Positions 1 through 6,950 of a stretch of 7,696 bases of DNA are shown here, one piece after another (positions within the stretch are counted from its first letter, which is position 1; every line of letters starts with the position of its first letter). The DNA is from Bacillota bacterium (GTDB lineage Bacteria; Bacillota; Syntrophomonadia; Syntrophomonadales; Syntrophomonadaceae): positions 1-7,696 of the forward strand of contig JAGFXV010000058.1 in assembly GCA_017861475.1 (NCBI GenBank), read 5' to 3'. A program made the position numbers and the translations under genes. The notes under the pieces are model-generated. The model did not search any database. It saw only the letters and a program-made list of their open reading frames with translations, and had not been told where the DNA came from.

Positions 1-270
1 CCGCGCAAAGGATTTGGCAATAACCGCGCTTATATCCGCATTAATAATTGCCAGCGGTGCCTGTTCACGGGAAGAACCACAGCCAAAATTGCTGCCGGCA
101 ACGATAAAATCACCCTTGTCAATTTTGTTGTAAAATTCCGGGTCCAGATCTTCCATAACATGTTTGGCCAATTCCCTCATATCAAGAGTTTTAAATTTAT
201 GCCGGCCGGAAATTATATAATCTGTATTAACGTCATTGCCAAACTTGTGTACCTTGCCAAGTAAATTCAT
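1..270 (-). CDS. LeuD-like aconitase-family small (swivel) subunit, 3' end truncated by window
   Basis: Ninety codons are open from an ATG at 270 to the window edge. AGGAGG (283-278) lies 7 nt before the ATG and overlaps the stop of the upstream large-subunit gene. The start of the protein matches the short archaeal-type LeuD/homoaconitase small subunit (family length about 165 residues, so roughly 75 are missing). Visible motifs are [10 protein letters not shown] (11-20), [13 protein letters not shown] (34-46), the hallmark [12 protein letters not shown] (61-72) and [10 protein letters not shown] (81-90). The Ser-Arg of GSSRE belongs to the active site completed by this subunit. By family knowledge it pairs with the large subunit to isomerise a 2- or 3-hydroxy tri/dicarboxylic acid by dehydration and rehydration. 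The substrate-selecting loop, normally YLxx after the IIPx(R/K) segment, reads HKFK at 24-27. Isopropylmalate, homocitrate, citrate or dimethylmalate therefore cannot be chosen with confidence. The family call is firm and the substrate is open. Confidence 0.9.
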   Translation of the reverse strand, partial: MNLLGKVHKFGNDVNTDYIISGRHKFKTLDMRELAKHVMEDLDPEFYNKIDKGDFIVAGSNFGCGSSREQAPLAIINADISAVIAKSFAR

Positions 271-281
271 GTCAAAGCCTC

Positions 282-1538
282 CTAGCTGTTAAATTCACGG
301 GGATCGCTGATCTTGCCGTATAAAACCGAAGCTGCTACCGTTGCCGGCGATGCCAGATATATGAATGCTTTATTGTTGCCCATTCTGCCCTTGAAGTTCC
401 GGTTGGCAGTAGAAATTACATTTTCTCCATCAGACGGGACCCCATTGTGGGTGCCCACACACGGTCCGCAGCCCGGGGTTACCACTGCCGCACCGGCTTC
501 AATAAATATTTCTATAAGACCTTCCCGCATGGCCTGCAACATTACCTGACGGGATGATGGTGCTATGATCAACCGGGTGCCGCGGGCCAATTTTCTGCCC
601 CGGAGAATTTCTGCGGCGATACGGAAATCTTCAATACGCCCATTGGTACAGGTCCCGATCATCCCCTGCTGAATGGGAATGTCCAAAACTTCACTTATGG
701 GTGATACATTATCCACGGTATGCGGTTTGGCTACCTGCGGTTCAAGTTTGGAAACGTCATATTTTTTTATCCTGGCATAGATCGCGTCATCATCAGCCTT
801 GACTGTTTCAAAAGGTTTGTTGCTGTGAGCCTTGACCCAGGCCACCGTCTTTTCATCTGCTTCCATCAAGCCGCATTTGGCACCCATTTCAATGGCCATG
901 TTGCTGATGGTGAATCTGGCTTCAACCGATAATGCATCGATTGCTTCACCGACATATTCTGCCGCCATGTAAGTGGCGCCGTCAGCAGTCACATCTCCAA
1001 TCAAATATAGAATCAGATCCTTGGAATAAACCCCGGCAGGGAGCTTTCCGTTCATGACAAATTTAAAGGTTTCCGGAACTTTGAACCAGAGTTTGCCGGA
1101 ACTTAATCCCGCCGCCAGATCGGTTGACCCCACTCCGGTGGAGAAAACGTTTATAGCACCATAGGTACAGGTGTGCGAATCAGCTCCAATGACCAGATTG
1201 CCGGGCACGACATGACCCTGTTCAGGTACCAGTTGGTGGCATACTCCATCACCAATGTCATAGAAATTGATTAGCTGTTCATTGGCAAATACTCTCATCT
1301 GGTGGTGCAGAGCTGATACCCCTTCCAGCGGACTGGGAGCACTATGGTCGATCACCATGGCGATTTTGGACGGATCAAAAACCTTGGCGGAATTCATTTC
1401 TTCAAAAGCTCTGATCGCCAGACCGGAAGTACCATCCTGACCCATTACAAAATCCAGATCGGCAACCACTATATCATTGGCCTTTGCATCCTGACCGCTT
1501 TTCAGAGACAGTATCTTTTCGGCAATCGTTTTACCCAC
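282..1538 (-). CDS. LeuC/homoaconitase-family large subunit, [4Fe-4S] hydro-lyase
   Basis: This encodes 418 residues, the usual length of the short (archaeal-type) LeuC/AksD/homoaconitase large subunit rather than the approximately 466-residue enterobacterial LeuC. The family signatures are intact: [11 protein letters not shown] (118-128), GTCTNGR (295-301) and [12 protein letters not shown] (355-366). Cys297, Cys357 and Cys360 correspond to the three ligands of the catalytic 4Fe-4S cluster. With the LeuD-like subunit encoded next it should form a cytoplasmic heteromeric dehydratase/isomerase. The start is GTG at 1538, which shares its G with the TAG stop of the preceding synthase gene (TAGTG). 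A purine-rich GAGAGAGG about 9 nt upstream acts as ribosome site, so translation is probably coupled. The N-terminal motif is GQDGT (33-37). Candidate activities are homoaconitase, isopropylmalate isomerase, aconitase or 2,3-dimethylmalate dehydratase. The adjacent homocitrate-synthase homologue favours homocitrate or citrate, but this is inference. Confidence 0.93.
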   Translation of the reverse strand: MGKTIAEKILSLKSGQDAKANDIVVADLDFVMGQDGTSGLAIRAFEEMNSAKVFDPSKIAMVIDHSAPSPLEGVSALHHQMRVFANEQLINFYDIGDGVCHQLVPEQGHVVPGNLVIGADSHTCTYGAINVFSTGVGSTDLAAGLSSGKLWFKVPETFKFVMNGKLPAGVYSKDLILYLIGDVTADGATYMAAEYVGEAIDALSVEARFTISNMAIEMGAKCGLMEADEKTVAWVKAHSNKPFETVKADDDAIYARIKKYDVSKLEPQVAKPHTVDNVSPISEVLDIPIQQGMIGTCTNGRIEDFRIAAEILRGRKLARGTRLIIAPSSRQVMLQAMREGLIEIFIEAGAAVVTPGCGPCVGTHNGVPSDGENVISTANRNFKGRMGNNKAFIYLASPATVAASVLYGKISDPREFNS

Positions 1539-2710
1539 TATTTATTCCTCTCTCTCATTATTTCTTCATAAATATAAACAACTTCTTTATCAAAGAGCGA
1601 CCTCTTCTTATCAATTGACATTTGCCGCACCCGGGCCAGAATCTCTTTGGCATCTTGTTCCGAAAGATTAATCAGGTATTCTTTAAACTTTGACTTAATT
1701 GCTGCAGTACCGGAATGTTTTCCAATGATGATCTGCCGTTCCAGTCCAACTTCCTCGGGTTTAAATACTTCGTATGTCAGAGGGTTTTTTAAAACCCCGT
1801 CGCCATGAATACCGGACTCATGCGCAAAAATATTGGATCCTACAATCGGTTTGCTGACCGGCAGCTCGCGTCCCGAAGCATTGGCAACATACTGCGCAAC
1901 CTCACGGAAAATCATGGTGTTGTAATTAACATCAACATTCATTAAATGCTTCAGTCCCATGATTACTTCCTGCAAGCATGAATTACCGGCTCTTTCTCCC
2001 AAACCGTTGATCGTTACTCCCACATGATTGGCGCCGCCGTAAACTCCTGAGAGAGAATTGGCTGTTGCCATGCCGAAATCATTATGAGTATGCATTTCTA
2101 TATCAAGTCCCACCGCATCATGCAAGGTTTTTATATACCGGAATGTTGTCAGCGGATTAAGCGTACCGACCGTGTCACAGAAGCGCAGACGATTCGCGCC
2201 TGCATGCTTGGCAATCAGCGCAAATTCCGTCAGGTAGTCAAGATCGGAACGGGAAGCATCCTCCGCGTTGACGGAAACATACAAATTATTGTCTTTGGCA
2301 AACTTGACCGCATCGGACATCCTATGCAGTACATCCTCACGTGTAGTCTGCAGTTTATGCTGGATATGAATATCGGAAGTCGATATGGATATGGCTACTG
2401 CATCCACACCGCATTCCAGCGATTCCTTAATGTCAGAGATCACTGCCCGGTTCCAGGCCATAATGCTGGATTTTAATCCCATATGGGCGATTTCAGTAAT
2501 GCACTTTTTCTCATCACCGCCCATTACCGGAATACCGGCTTCAATCTGATCTATACCGATTTCATCAAGGTATTGGGCAATTCTTATTTTTTCTTCATTG
2601 GAAAATACGACTCCGGCAGTTTGTTCCCCATCCCGCAGCGTTGTATCAACAATATATACCTTTGCGTCGCTTTCCAGGAACCAGTCCTTGTTAGCCAATG
2701 TCCATGTCAT
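1538..2710 (-). CDS. homocitrate synthase-like enzyme (NifV/AksA/LysS type, DRE-TIM metallolyase)
   Basis: This 390-residue cytosolic enzyme belongs to the family that condenses acetyl-CoA with a 2-oxoacid (2-oxoglutarate in homocitrate synthases). Sequence hallmarks are DTTLRDGEQTAGV (22-34), RFCDTVGTLNP (176-186), the HTHNDFG metal-ligand motif (207-213), NGLGERAGN (235-243) and HESGIHGDG (297-305). Asp27, His207, His209 and probably Asn243 would hold the divalent metal. The length matches NifV/AksA, with no C-terminal LeuA-type leucine-binding regulatory domain (those synthases are over 500 residues), so leucine feedback is unlikely. The TLRDGEQ form fits the homocitrate/isopropylmalate/citramalate clades. 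The ATG at 2710 has AGGGAG inside the last codons of gatB, and the gap to the gatB stop is 4 nt. No nitrogenase gene is visible, and the next two genes encode an aconitase-family pair. A role in oxoacid chain elongation or 2-oxoglutarate/2-oxoadipate synthesis is therefore more likely than FeMo-cofactor supply alone. The exact 2-oxoacid substrate cannot be read from the sequence. Confidence 0.88.
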   Translation of the reverse strand: MTWTLANKDWFLESDAKVYIVDTTLRDGEQTAGVVFSNEEKIRIAQYLDEIGIDQIEAGIPVMGGDEKKCITEIAHMGLKSSIMAWNRAVISDIKESLECGVDAVAISISTSDIHIQHKLQTTREDVLHRMSDAVKFAKDNNLYVSVNAEDASRSDLDYLTEFALIAKHAGANRLRFCDTVGTLNPLTTFRYIKTLHDAVGLDIEMHTHNDFGMATANSLSGVYGGANHVGVTINGLGERAGNSCLQEVIMGLKHLMNVDVNYNTMIFREVAQYVANASGRELPVSKPIVGSNIFAHESGIHGDGVLKNPLTYEVFKPEEVGLERQIIIGKHSGTAAIKSKFKEYLINLSEQDAKEILARVRQMSIDKKRSLFDKEVVYIYEEIMRERNK

Positions 2711-2714
2711 ATTA

Positions 2715-4163
2715 TCACTCCCTGTTCAAACGTTCTTTAAGTAAATTGTTTACCATCTCCGGATTTGCCTGTCCTTTGGTGGCTTTCATGATCTGACCGA
2801 TAAAAAATCCGAAGGCTTTTTCCTTGCCATTCTTGTAATCCTGTAATACTTTGGGATTGTTATTGATAATTTCATCAATCAAAGGCAGCAATGAATTGGC
2901 ATCTGATATTTGCACCAGACCCTTTTCCTTAATAATCGTCTGGGGATCCAGACCGCTGACAAACATTTCTTCGAAAACGGTCTTGGCCATTTTTCCGCTG
3001 ATCGTACCATCCGCCATCAATCGCAGCATCTCAGCCAGCAGGGCCGGTTTGACTTTGGCATCCTGTATTTCCATGCCATTTTGATTCAGAAGCCGGGTCA
3101 AGTCACCCATCATCCAGTTTGATACCGCTTTGGCATCCGCATATAAAGCTAATGTTTCATCGAAAAATTTCAAGTTTTGCGGGCTTTGGGTAATCAAATC
3201 GGCATCATACTGCGACAAGCCATATTGATCCATCAGCCTTTGACCGGCTTGAACAGGCATTTCGGGCATACTCTTTCTGACAGTATCGACCCAATCCCGA
3301 TCGATACGCAGAGGCGGTAGATCCGGTTCAGGAAAATAGCGATAGTCATGCGCTTCTTCTTTGGAGCGCATGGATCTGGTAACGCCTTTGCCTTCGTCCC
3401 AGGTTCTGGTCTCCTGTACGATAACTTCTCCGTCTTCAAGAGCTTCCATCTGCCTTTTGGCTTCATATTCGATCGCTCTCTCCAAGGCGCGGAAAGAATT
3501 CAGGTTTTTTATCTCCGTGCGGGTGCCCAGTTTCTGCTCTCCCCAGGGACGAACGGAAACATTGGCGTCACACCGCAGGGAACCTTCTTCCATTTTGCAA
3601 TCCGAAACATCTGCAAACAACAAAATCGAACGAAGTTTTTCCATATAAGCCCGTGCTTGTTGGGCACTGCGCATATCAGGCTCCGATACGATCTCCAGCA
3701 GAGGTACACCGGAACGGTTAAGATCAACCAGCGAAAAGGGAGTGGTCGTAATATCGCCCTGATGAACCAGTTTGCCGGCATCTTCCTCCAGATGTGCTCT
3801 GGTAATCCCGACGCGGGTTCTCTCTCCTTCAACATCAATATCCAAATATCCGCCTTTGCAAATCGGCAGATCATACTGCGATATCTGATAGGCCTTGGGC
3901 AGATCCGGATAAAAATAATTCTTGCGGTCAAATTTGCAGAATTCTGCAATTTCACTATTCAGTGCCAGTCCGGTTTTAATCGCGCAGTCCACCGCTTTTT
4001 CATTCAATACCGGCAGCATGCCGGGAAAGCCGGAACAAACAGGGCAAACCTGGGTATTGGGCTCGGCACCGAATGCTGTTGAGCAAGCGCAGAATATTTT
4101 GCTTTTGGTTTTCAGTTCGGCATGGACTTCCAAACCGATTACAACTTCATAATCTTTACTCAA
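2715..4163 (-). CDS. gatB: Asp-tRNA(Asn)/Glu-tRNA(Gln) amidotransferase subunit B
   Basis: GatB is the tRNA-binding kinase subunit of GatCAB. It activates the side chain of Glu-tRNA(Gln) or Asp-tRNA(Asn) with ATP so that ammonia released by GatA can form Gln- or Asn-tRNA. The 482 residues match full-length GatB. Visible features are IGLEVHAEL (9-17, with the metal-site Glu12 and His14), a four-cysteine CxC...CxxC set (Cys25, 27, 40, 43) resembling the zinc site seen in many GatBs, [17 protein letters not shown] (82-98), [13 protein letters not shown] (272-284), and a C-terminal YqeY-like tail ending in [17 protein letters not shown] (452-468). The start is TTG at 4163-4161, immediately after the gatA TAA (4166-4164). 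GGAGGTG (4176-4170) inside the gatA 3' end is the ribosome site. No upstream start is possible because the gatA stop is in frame. It ends 4 nt before the synthase gene. Confidence 0.98.
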   Translation of the reverse strand: MSKDYEVVIGLEVHAELKTKSKIFCACSTAFGAEPNTQVCPVCSGFPGMLPVLNEKAVDCAIKTGLALNSEIAEFCKFDRKNYFYPDLPKAYQISQYDLPICKGGYLDIDVEGERTRVGITRAHLEEDAGKLVHQGDITTTPFSLVDLNRSGVPLLEIVSEPDMRSAQQARAYMEKLRSILLFADVSDCKMEEGSLRCDANVSVRPWGEQKLGTRTEIKNLNSFRALERAIEYEAKRQMEALEDGEVIVQETRTWDEGKGVTRSMRSKEEAHDYRYFPEPDLPPLRIDRDWVDTVRKSMPEMPVQAGQRLMDQYGLSQYDADLITQSPQNLKFFDETLALYADAKAVSNWMMGDLTRLLNQNGMEIQDAKVKPALLAEMLRLMADGTISGKMAKTVFEEMFVSGLDPQTIIKEKGLVQISDANSLLPLIDEIINNNPKVLQDYKNGKEKAFGFFIGQIMKATKGQANPEMVNNLLKERLNRE

Positions 4164-5618
4164 TTATTTCACCTCCAGAGCAGGCCTAAAGGTATGGAAA
4201 TCAGTGTTCTGTTCAAAGGCAAAAGCAGCTTTGAAAAGAGTGCTTTCACCAAAAGCCGGACCAACGAGCTGCATTCCGACGGGCATTCCCTCGTGGAACC
4301 CGCAGGGGATCGACATGGCAGGCAGTCCGGCCATGTTTATGGGCACGGTCAAAATATCATTCATATATAGCGTCAGCGGATCACCAATCTGTTCCCCAAT
4401 TTTGAAGGCAACTGTTGGGGCAGTCGGAGATACGATCAGGTCAAACTTGGCAAATACTTTGGAGAAGTCGTCCGCAATCAAGCGTCTGACTTTCAAAGCT
4501 TTCAGATAATAAGCATCGTAATAACCGGAACTCAAAGCGTAACTGCCCAGCATGATACGCCGTTTGACTTCTTCGCCAAAACCTTCGGCCCGGGATCTGG
4601 AAAACATGTCGATCACATTGGCGGCTTCAAAATCACGCAGCCCATAACGGACACCGTCATAACGGGCCAGGTTCGCGCTGGCTTCGGCCGTGGCTACTAG
4701 ATAATATGCCGGCAGTGCATATTCGCTATGGGGCAGGGATACCTCATCAACAATTGCACCCATTTCTTCATATTTAATAAGCGCTTTTTTTATGGCTTCC
4801 TGAACCTGGCTGTCAATTCCGGGTTGGAAATACTCACGCGGATATGCAATCTTCATTCCTTTAACATTGCCGTCCAGACTGGCTGAATAATCAGGTACAG
4901 GCAGATCCACACTGGTTGAATCGAGCGGATCCTTGCCGGATATGATATTCATCACCAGTGCGCAGTCTCGGACATCCTTGGCAAATGTCCCCACTTGATC
5001 CAAAGATGATGCATAAGCAATCACGCCCCAGCGGGATACTCTACCGTAAGTAGGCTTTAAGCCCACTACGCCGCAGAAGGAAGCAGGCTGGCGGATCGAT
5101 CCGCCCGTATCAGTTCCCAATGCAAATGGAACTTCGTCGGCAGCGACAGCCGCCGCGGAACCCCCTGATGATCCGCCCGGTACCCGGGTGAAATCCCAGG
5201 GATTGCAGGTCGAGAAAAAAGCTGATTGTTCAGTGGAAGAACCCATGGCAAATTCATCCATATTAAGCTTGCCGGCTAGTATGCCTTTATCTGCAAACAA
5301 TTTGCCGGCTGCGGTAGAATCATAAGTGGGTACAAAATTTTCCAGGATGCGGGATGCGCAGGTTGTTTTCACTCCGCGCGTACAAAAAATATCTTTTAAC
5401 CCCAGCGGGATTCCTGCTATCCTGCCATATTCGCCCTGGTTGTCGATCTCCCGTGCTTTCGCCAAAGCCTCTTCCTCGGTCAGGGTAATAAACGCCCGGA
5501 CTTGTTTATCCACGGCATGAATGCGGGAAAATATGGCCTGGGTTATTTCCAGGGCTGAGGTTTCCTTGCGGCTAAGCAATTCCTGTAATTCATGAATGGT
5601 AAGCTGATGTAATTCCAA
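4164..5618 (-). CDS. gatA: Asp-tRNA(Asn)/Glu-tRNA(Gln) amidotransferase subunit A (glutaminase)
   Basis: GatA is the amidase-signature subunit that hydrolyses glutamine and channels ammonia to GatB. The Ser-cisSer-Lys triad is intact. In the 484-residue form starting at 5618 it is Lys75 (GIPLGLKD), Ser150 ([11 protein letters not shown]) and Ser174 ([12 protein letters not shown]). The spacings of 75 and 24 residues equal those of the characterised Staphylococcus aureus triad as I recall it. Start choice: the frame stays open to a TTG at 5639, but GGGAGG (5632-5627) lies 8 nt before another TTG at 5618. Starting there gives [15 protein letters not shown], the usual GatA N-terminus, whereas the longer form would put the ribosome site inside the gene. 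I therefore call TTG 5618. The gap from the gatC stop is 26 nt. The gene ends in TAA directly abutting the TTG start of gatB in the same frame. Confidence 0.97.
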   Translation of the reverse strand: MELHQLTIHELQELLSRKETSALEITQAIFSRIHAVDKQVRAFITLTEEEALAKAREIDNQGEYGRIAGIPLGLKDIFCTRGVKTTCASRILENFVPTYDSTAAGKLFADKGILAGKLNMDEFAMGSSTEQSAFFSTCNPWDFTRVPGGSSGGSAAAVAADEVPFALGTDTGGSIRQPASFCGVVGLKPTYGRVSRWGVIAYASSLDQVGTFAKDVRDCALVMNIISGKDPLDSTSVDLPVPDYSASLDGNVKGMKIAYPREYFQPGIDSQVQEAIKKALIKYEEMGAIVDEVSLPHSEYALPAYYLVATAEASANLARYDGVRYGLRDFEAANVIDMFSRSRAEGFGEEVKRRIMLGSYALSSGYYDAYYLKALKVRRLIADDFSKVFAKFDLIVSPTAPTVAFKIGEQIGDPLTLYMNDILTVPINMAGLPAMSIPCGFHEGMPVGMQLVGPAFGESTLFKAAFAFEQNTDFHTFRPALEVK

Positions 5619-5626
5619 GTTGACGT

Positions 5627-5632
5627 CCTCCC
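5627..5632 (-). promoter_or_regulatory. ribosome binding site deciding the gatA start
   Basis: The minus strand reads GGGAGG, 8 nt upstream of the TTG at 5618. This site makes 5618, not the in-frame TTG at 5639, the likely gatA start. Confidence 0.75.
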
Positions 5633-5644
5633 ATTGCAAATGCT

Positions 5645-5929
5645 CTACATGATTTTCGGTACTTTGTATTGGCCTTCTTCGACCAGCGGAGCATTGGCCA
5701 GTATTTCCTCCCGGGGTGTTCCGGGCCGGATTTCGTCCGCACGGAAAACATTATATACCGGCAGAATATGTGCCAGCGGTTCAACCCCATCGGTTGGCAA
5801 TTCATTTAGTTTTTCCACATATTCAAGGATGGAACTCAATTGTTCGGCAAAGATCTGTTTTTCATCTTCATTTAATTGCAGTCTGGCCAGTTGGGCCACA
5901 TATTCTACTTCTTTTATGGTTAGCGCCAT
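5645..5929 (-). CDS. gatC: Asp-tRNA(Asn)/Glu-tRNA(Gln) amidotransferase subunit C
   Basis: GatC is the small belt-like subunit that wraps around and stabilises the GatA-GatB interface. The 94-residue product has the family pattern: [17 protein letters not shown] at the N-terminus, a helical stretch [18 protein letters not shown], the [17 protein letters not shown] linker (about 58-74), and the typical C-terminal [13 protein letters not shown]. Start choice: AGGAGG (5942-5937) is 7 nt from the ATG at 5929 and only 4 nt from a directly preceding ATG at 5932. The second ATG gives the better spacing and the standard N-terminus. An in-frame TTG at 5956 would place the ribosome site inside the gene and is rejected. 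This is the first gene of the gatCAB operon, behind a recognisable promoter. Confidence 0.97.
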   Translation of the reverse strand: MALTIKEVEYVAQLARLQLNEDEKQIFAEQLSSILEYVEKLNELPTDGVEPLAHILPVYNVFRADEIRPGTPREEILANAPLVEEGQYKVPKIM

Positions 5930-5982
5930 CATGCCGCCTCCTTTGCAATAAAACAATTACCCATTATTATACCAAAAAGCGC

Positions 5983-6010
5983 ATTATACAAAAAATAATA
6001 ATTTTGGCAA
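5983..6010 (-). promoter_or_regulatory. sigma-A-type promoter of the gatCAB operon
   Basis: Reading the minus strand, TTGCCA (6010-6005; one mismatch to TTGACA) and a perfect TATAAT (5988-5983) are separated by 16 nt. Transcription would begin near 5976, about 45 nt before the gatC ATG. A second TATAAT (5971-5966) lies just downstream but has only TTTTTG in the -35 position. The whole 121-nt gap between the DUF554 gene and gatC is AT-rich and holds no convincing terminator, so some read-through from the DUF554 gene is possible. Confidence 0.7.
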
Positions 6011-6050
6011 CAACCTGTTATTTATAGATAATATAAAAACCATGAGTTTT

Positions 6051-6740
6051 TTAAAGCGGCAACAGTTTGGCCAGATACATGAATAATGGAACGAAGAAAA
6101 TTCCCGGCAAAAGATTGGCGACCCGGATGCGGGTTATTCCCAACGTATTAAGACCGATGCCGGCGATCAGAACACCACCCAGAGCAGTAATATTATTTAA
6201 CATCGGATCGGTTATTAATGGCTGGATAAAAGAAGCACCGAGGGAAATCGCTCCCTGATAAATAAAAACGGGAAGCGCGGAAAACAATACTCCCACCCCC
6301 ATGCTGGCGGCAAATATGATGGAAAAAATACCATCCAGCATGGACTTGACAATCAATATCTGAGGATTGTGAGTCAGACCATCCTCAAGAGATCCTACGA
6401 CAGCCATTGCCCCAACACAGAAGACCATGGTAGCTGTAACAAAACCTTTCACAAACTGCTCATTGCTGCCGCCGGTCATGCTTTGCAGTTTTACCCCCAA
6501 CTTCTCCAAATGAGCTTCCCACTGCTGCCATTCTCCCATGATCGCACCGAAAGCCAGGCTTAAACCTACAATTGCCAGACTCTCAGCTTTAAAACCGTAT
6601 TGCAGGCCGATCACAAGAATAAGAATACCTAATCCATCCTGCATGGTACGGGTCATATTATCAGGTATCCCTTTCCGCAGAAACAAACCAAGCAAGCCAG
6701 CCCCCACAATCGCAGAGGCATTTATTATGGTCCCGGTCAT
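6051..6740 (-). CDS. DUF554 (YqgA-like) integral membrane protein
   Basis: This 229-residue polytopic membrane protein has no cleavable signal peptide. Hydrophobic segments lie at about 5-22, 36-50, 54-70, 99-118, 128-158, 184-202 and 208-229, giving some seven or eight membrane passes. A short polar, helix-forming stretch occurs at about 70-96 (WQQWEAHLEKLGVKLQ). Family-like motifs are FCVGAMAVVGSLEDGL (107-122), KSMLDGIFS (132-140) and GLNTLGITRIRVANLLPG (196-213). These match the DUF554 family that includes E. coli YqgA. No biochemical function is established for the family as far as I know, and a transporter role is only a guess. The ATG at 6740 has GGGAG (6753-6749) 8 nt upstream. The long structured gap upstream suggests that expression of this gene is individually controlled. 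Confidence 0.9.
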   Translation of the reverse strand: MTGTIINASAIVGAGLLGLFLRKGIPDNMTRTMQDGLGILILVIGLQYGFKAESLAIVGLSLAFGAIMGEWQQWEAHLEKLGVKLQSMTGGSNEQFVKGFVTATMVFCVGAMAVVGSLEDGLTHNPQILIVKSMLDGIFSIIFAASMGVGVLFSALPVFIYQGAISLGASFIQPLITDPMLNNITALGGVLIAGIGLNTLGITRIRVANLLPGIFFVPLFMYLAKLLPL

Positions 6741-6766
6741 AAAAACAACTCCCGCTATTTTTCAGA

Positions 6767-6844
6767 TAAGGAAACCAGGCTTACGCCGTATCCTTAAAAG
6801 CTACCAACGAGAGTATCAGTAGTAGCCGAAGGCTGGCCTCCGGC
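6767..6844 (-). promoter_or_regulatory. potential structured RNA leader of the DUF554 gene
   Basis: In the direction of transcription this stretch can form three stems. Stem A pairs GCCGGAGG (6844-6837) with CCTTCGGC (6832-6825) around a 4-nt loop. Stem B pairs GCTACTA (6826-6820) with TGGTAGC (6806-6800) and is followed by TTTT. Stem C pairs TAAGGA (6796-6791) with TCCTTA (6772-6767) and contains GGC-GTAA-GCC with a GNRA loop. A and B share two bases, so they compete at their junction. Stems A and B each contain one G-U pair on this strand that would be an A-C mismatch on the other, which favours a minus-strand RNA. The element ends 13 nt before the GGGAG ribosome site. It did not match any riboswitch class I can recall. 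It could instead be a dispersed palindromic repeat or a weak degV terminator. Confidence 0.45.
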
Positions 6845-6859
6845 AATCGGCGGAAACGT

Positions 6860-6877
6860 GGTTGTATTTATACCACC
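6860..6877. repeat. 18-bp imperfect palindrome, operator-like
   Basis: On the plus strand this is GGTTGTATTTATACCACC, with two 8-bp arms abutting around a 2-bp centre and one mismatched pair. It sits between the second inverted repeat (6901-6920) and the DUF554 leader hairpins. That is a plausible position for a dimeric transcription factor or for a small hairpin in the transcript. The regulator is unknown. Confidence 0.4.
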
Positions 6878-6900
6878 CAGCTTATAAAAATACTACGGAT

Positions 6901-6920
6901 AGTATAAAAATGATTATACT
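6901..6920. repeat. 20-bp inverted repeat AGTATAA-N6-TTATACT, operator/promoter overlap
   Basis: Two perfect 7-bp arms are separated by 6 bp. The element contains a TATAAT (minus strand 6918-6913) that could be the -10 box for the DUF554 transcript. The matching -35 position (6941-6936, TTCTTT) is poor. An operator overlapping an activator-dependent or weak promoter would look like this. AT-rich sequence produces such dyads by chance more often than GC-rich sequence. Confidence 0.4.
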
Positions 6921-6950
6921 CCAGGCCGATGAAAAAAAGAAAGTATTAAA

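Noticed and set aside
1538..2710. NifV of a nitrogenase cluster
   Set aside because: The protein resembles NifV, but no nif gene is in the window and the next genes are an aconitase-family pair. Other homocitrate or oxoacid-elongation roles fit at least as well, so no nifV symbol was given.
1538..2710. Re-type citrate synthase as described in Clostridium kluyveri
   Set aside because: That clade, as I recall it, is longer and carries a different N-terminal motif. This protein has the standard TLRDGEQTAGV of homocitrate/isopropylmalate synthases. Use of oxaloacetate is not excluded, only the clade assignment.
3348..4082. A 244-codon open frame on the plus strand inside gatB
   Set aside because: It lies wholly antisense to a gatB with intact motifs. 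Its translation shows no recognisable domain, and it is the longest of many shadow frames.
6041..6057. Terminator after the DUF554 gene (AAAAC...GTTTT dyad)
   Set aside because: The stem is five mostly A-T pairs around the stop region with no G+C core, too weak for an intrinsic terminator.
6741..6950. Known riboswitch classes (TPP, SAM, lysine, c-di-GMP, yybP-ykoY, fluoride, cobalamin) in the DUF554 leader
   Set aside because: None of the conserved core sequences I can recall for these classes is present. Short resemblances such as GCCGAAGG on the plus strand are in the wrong orientation and context.
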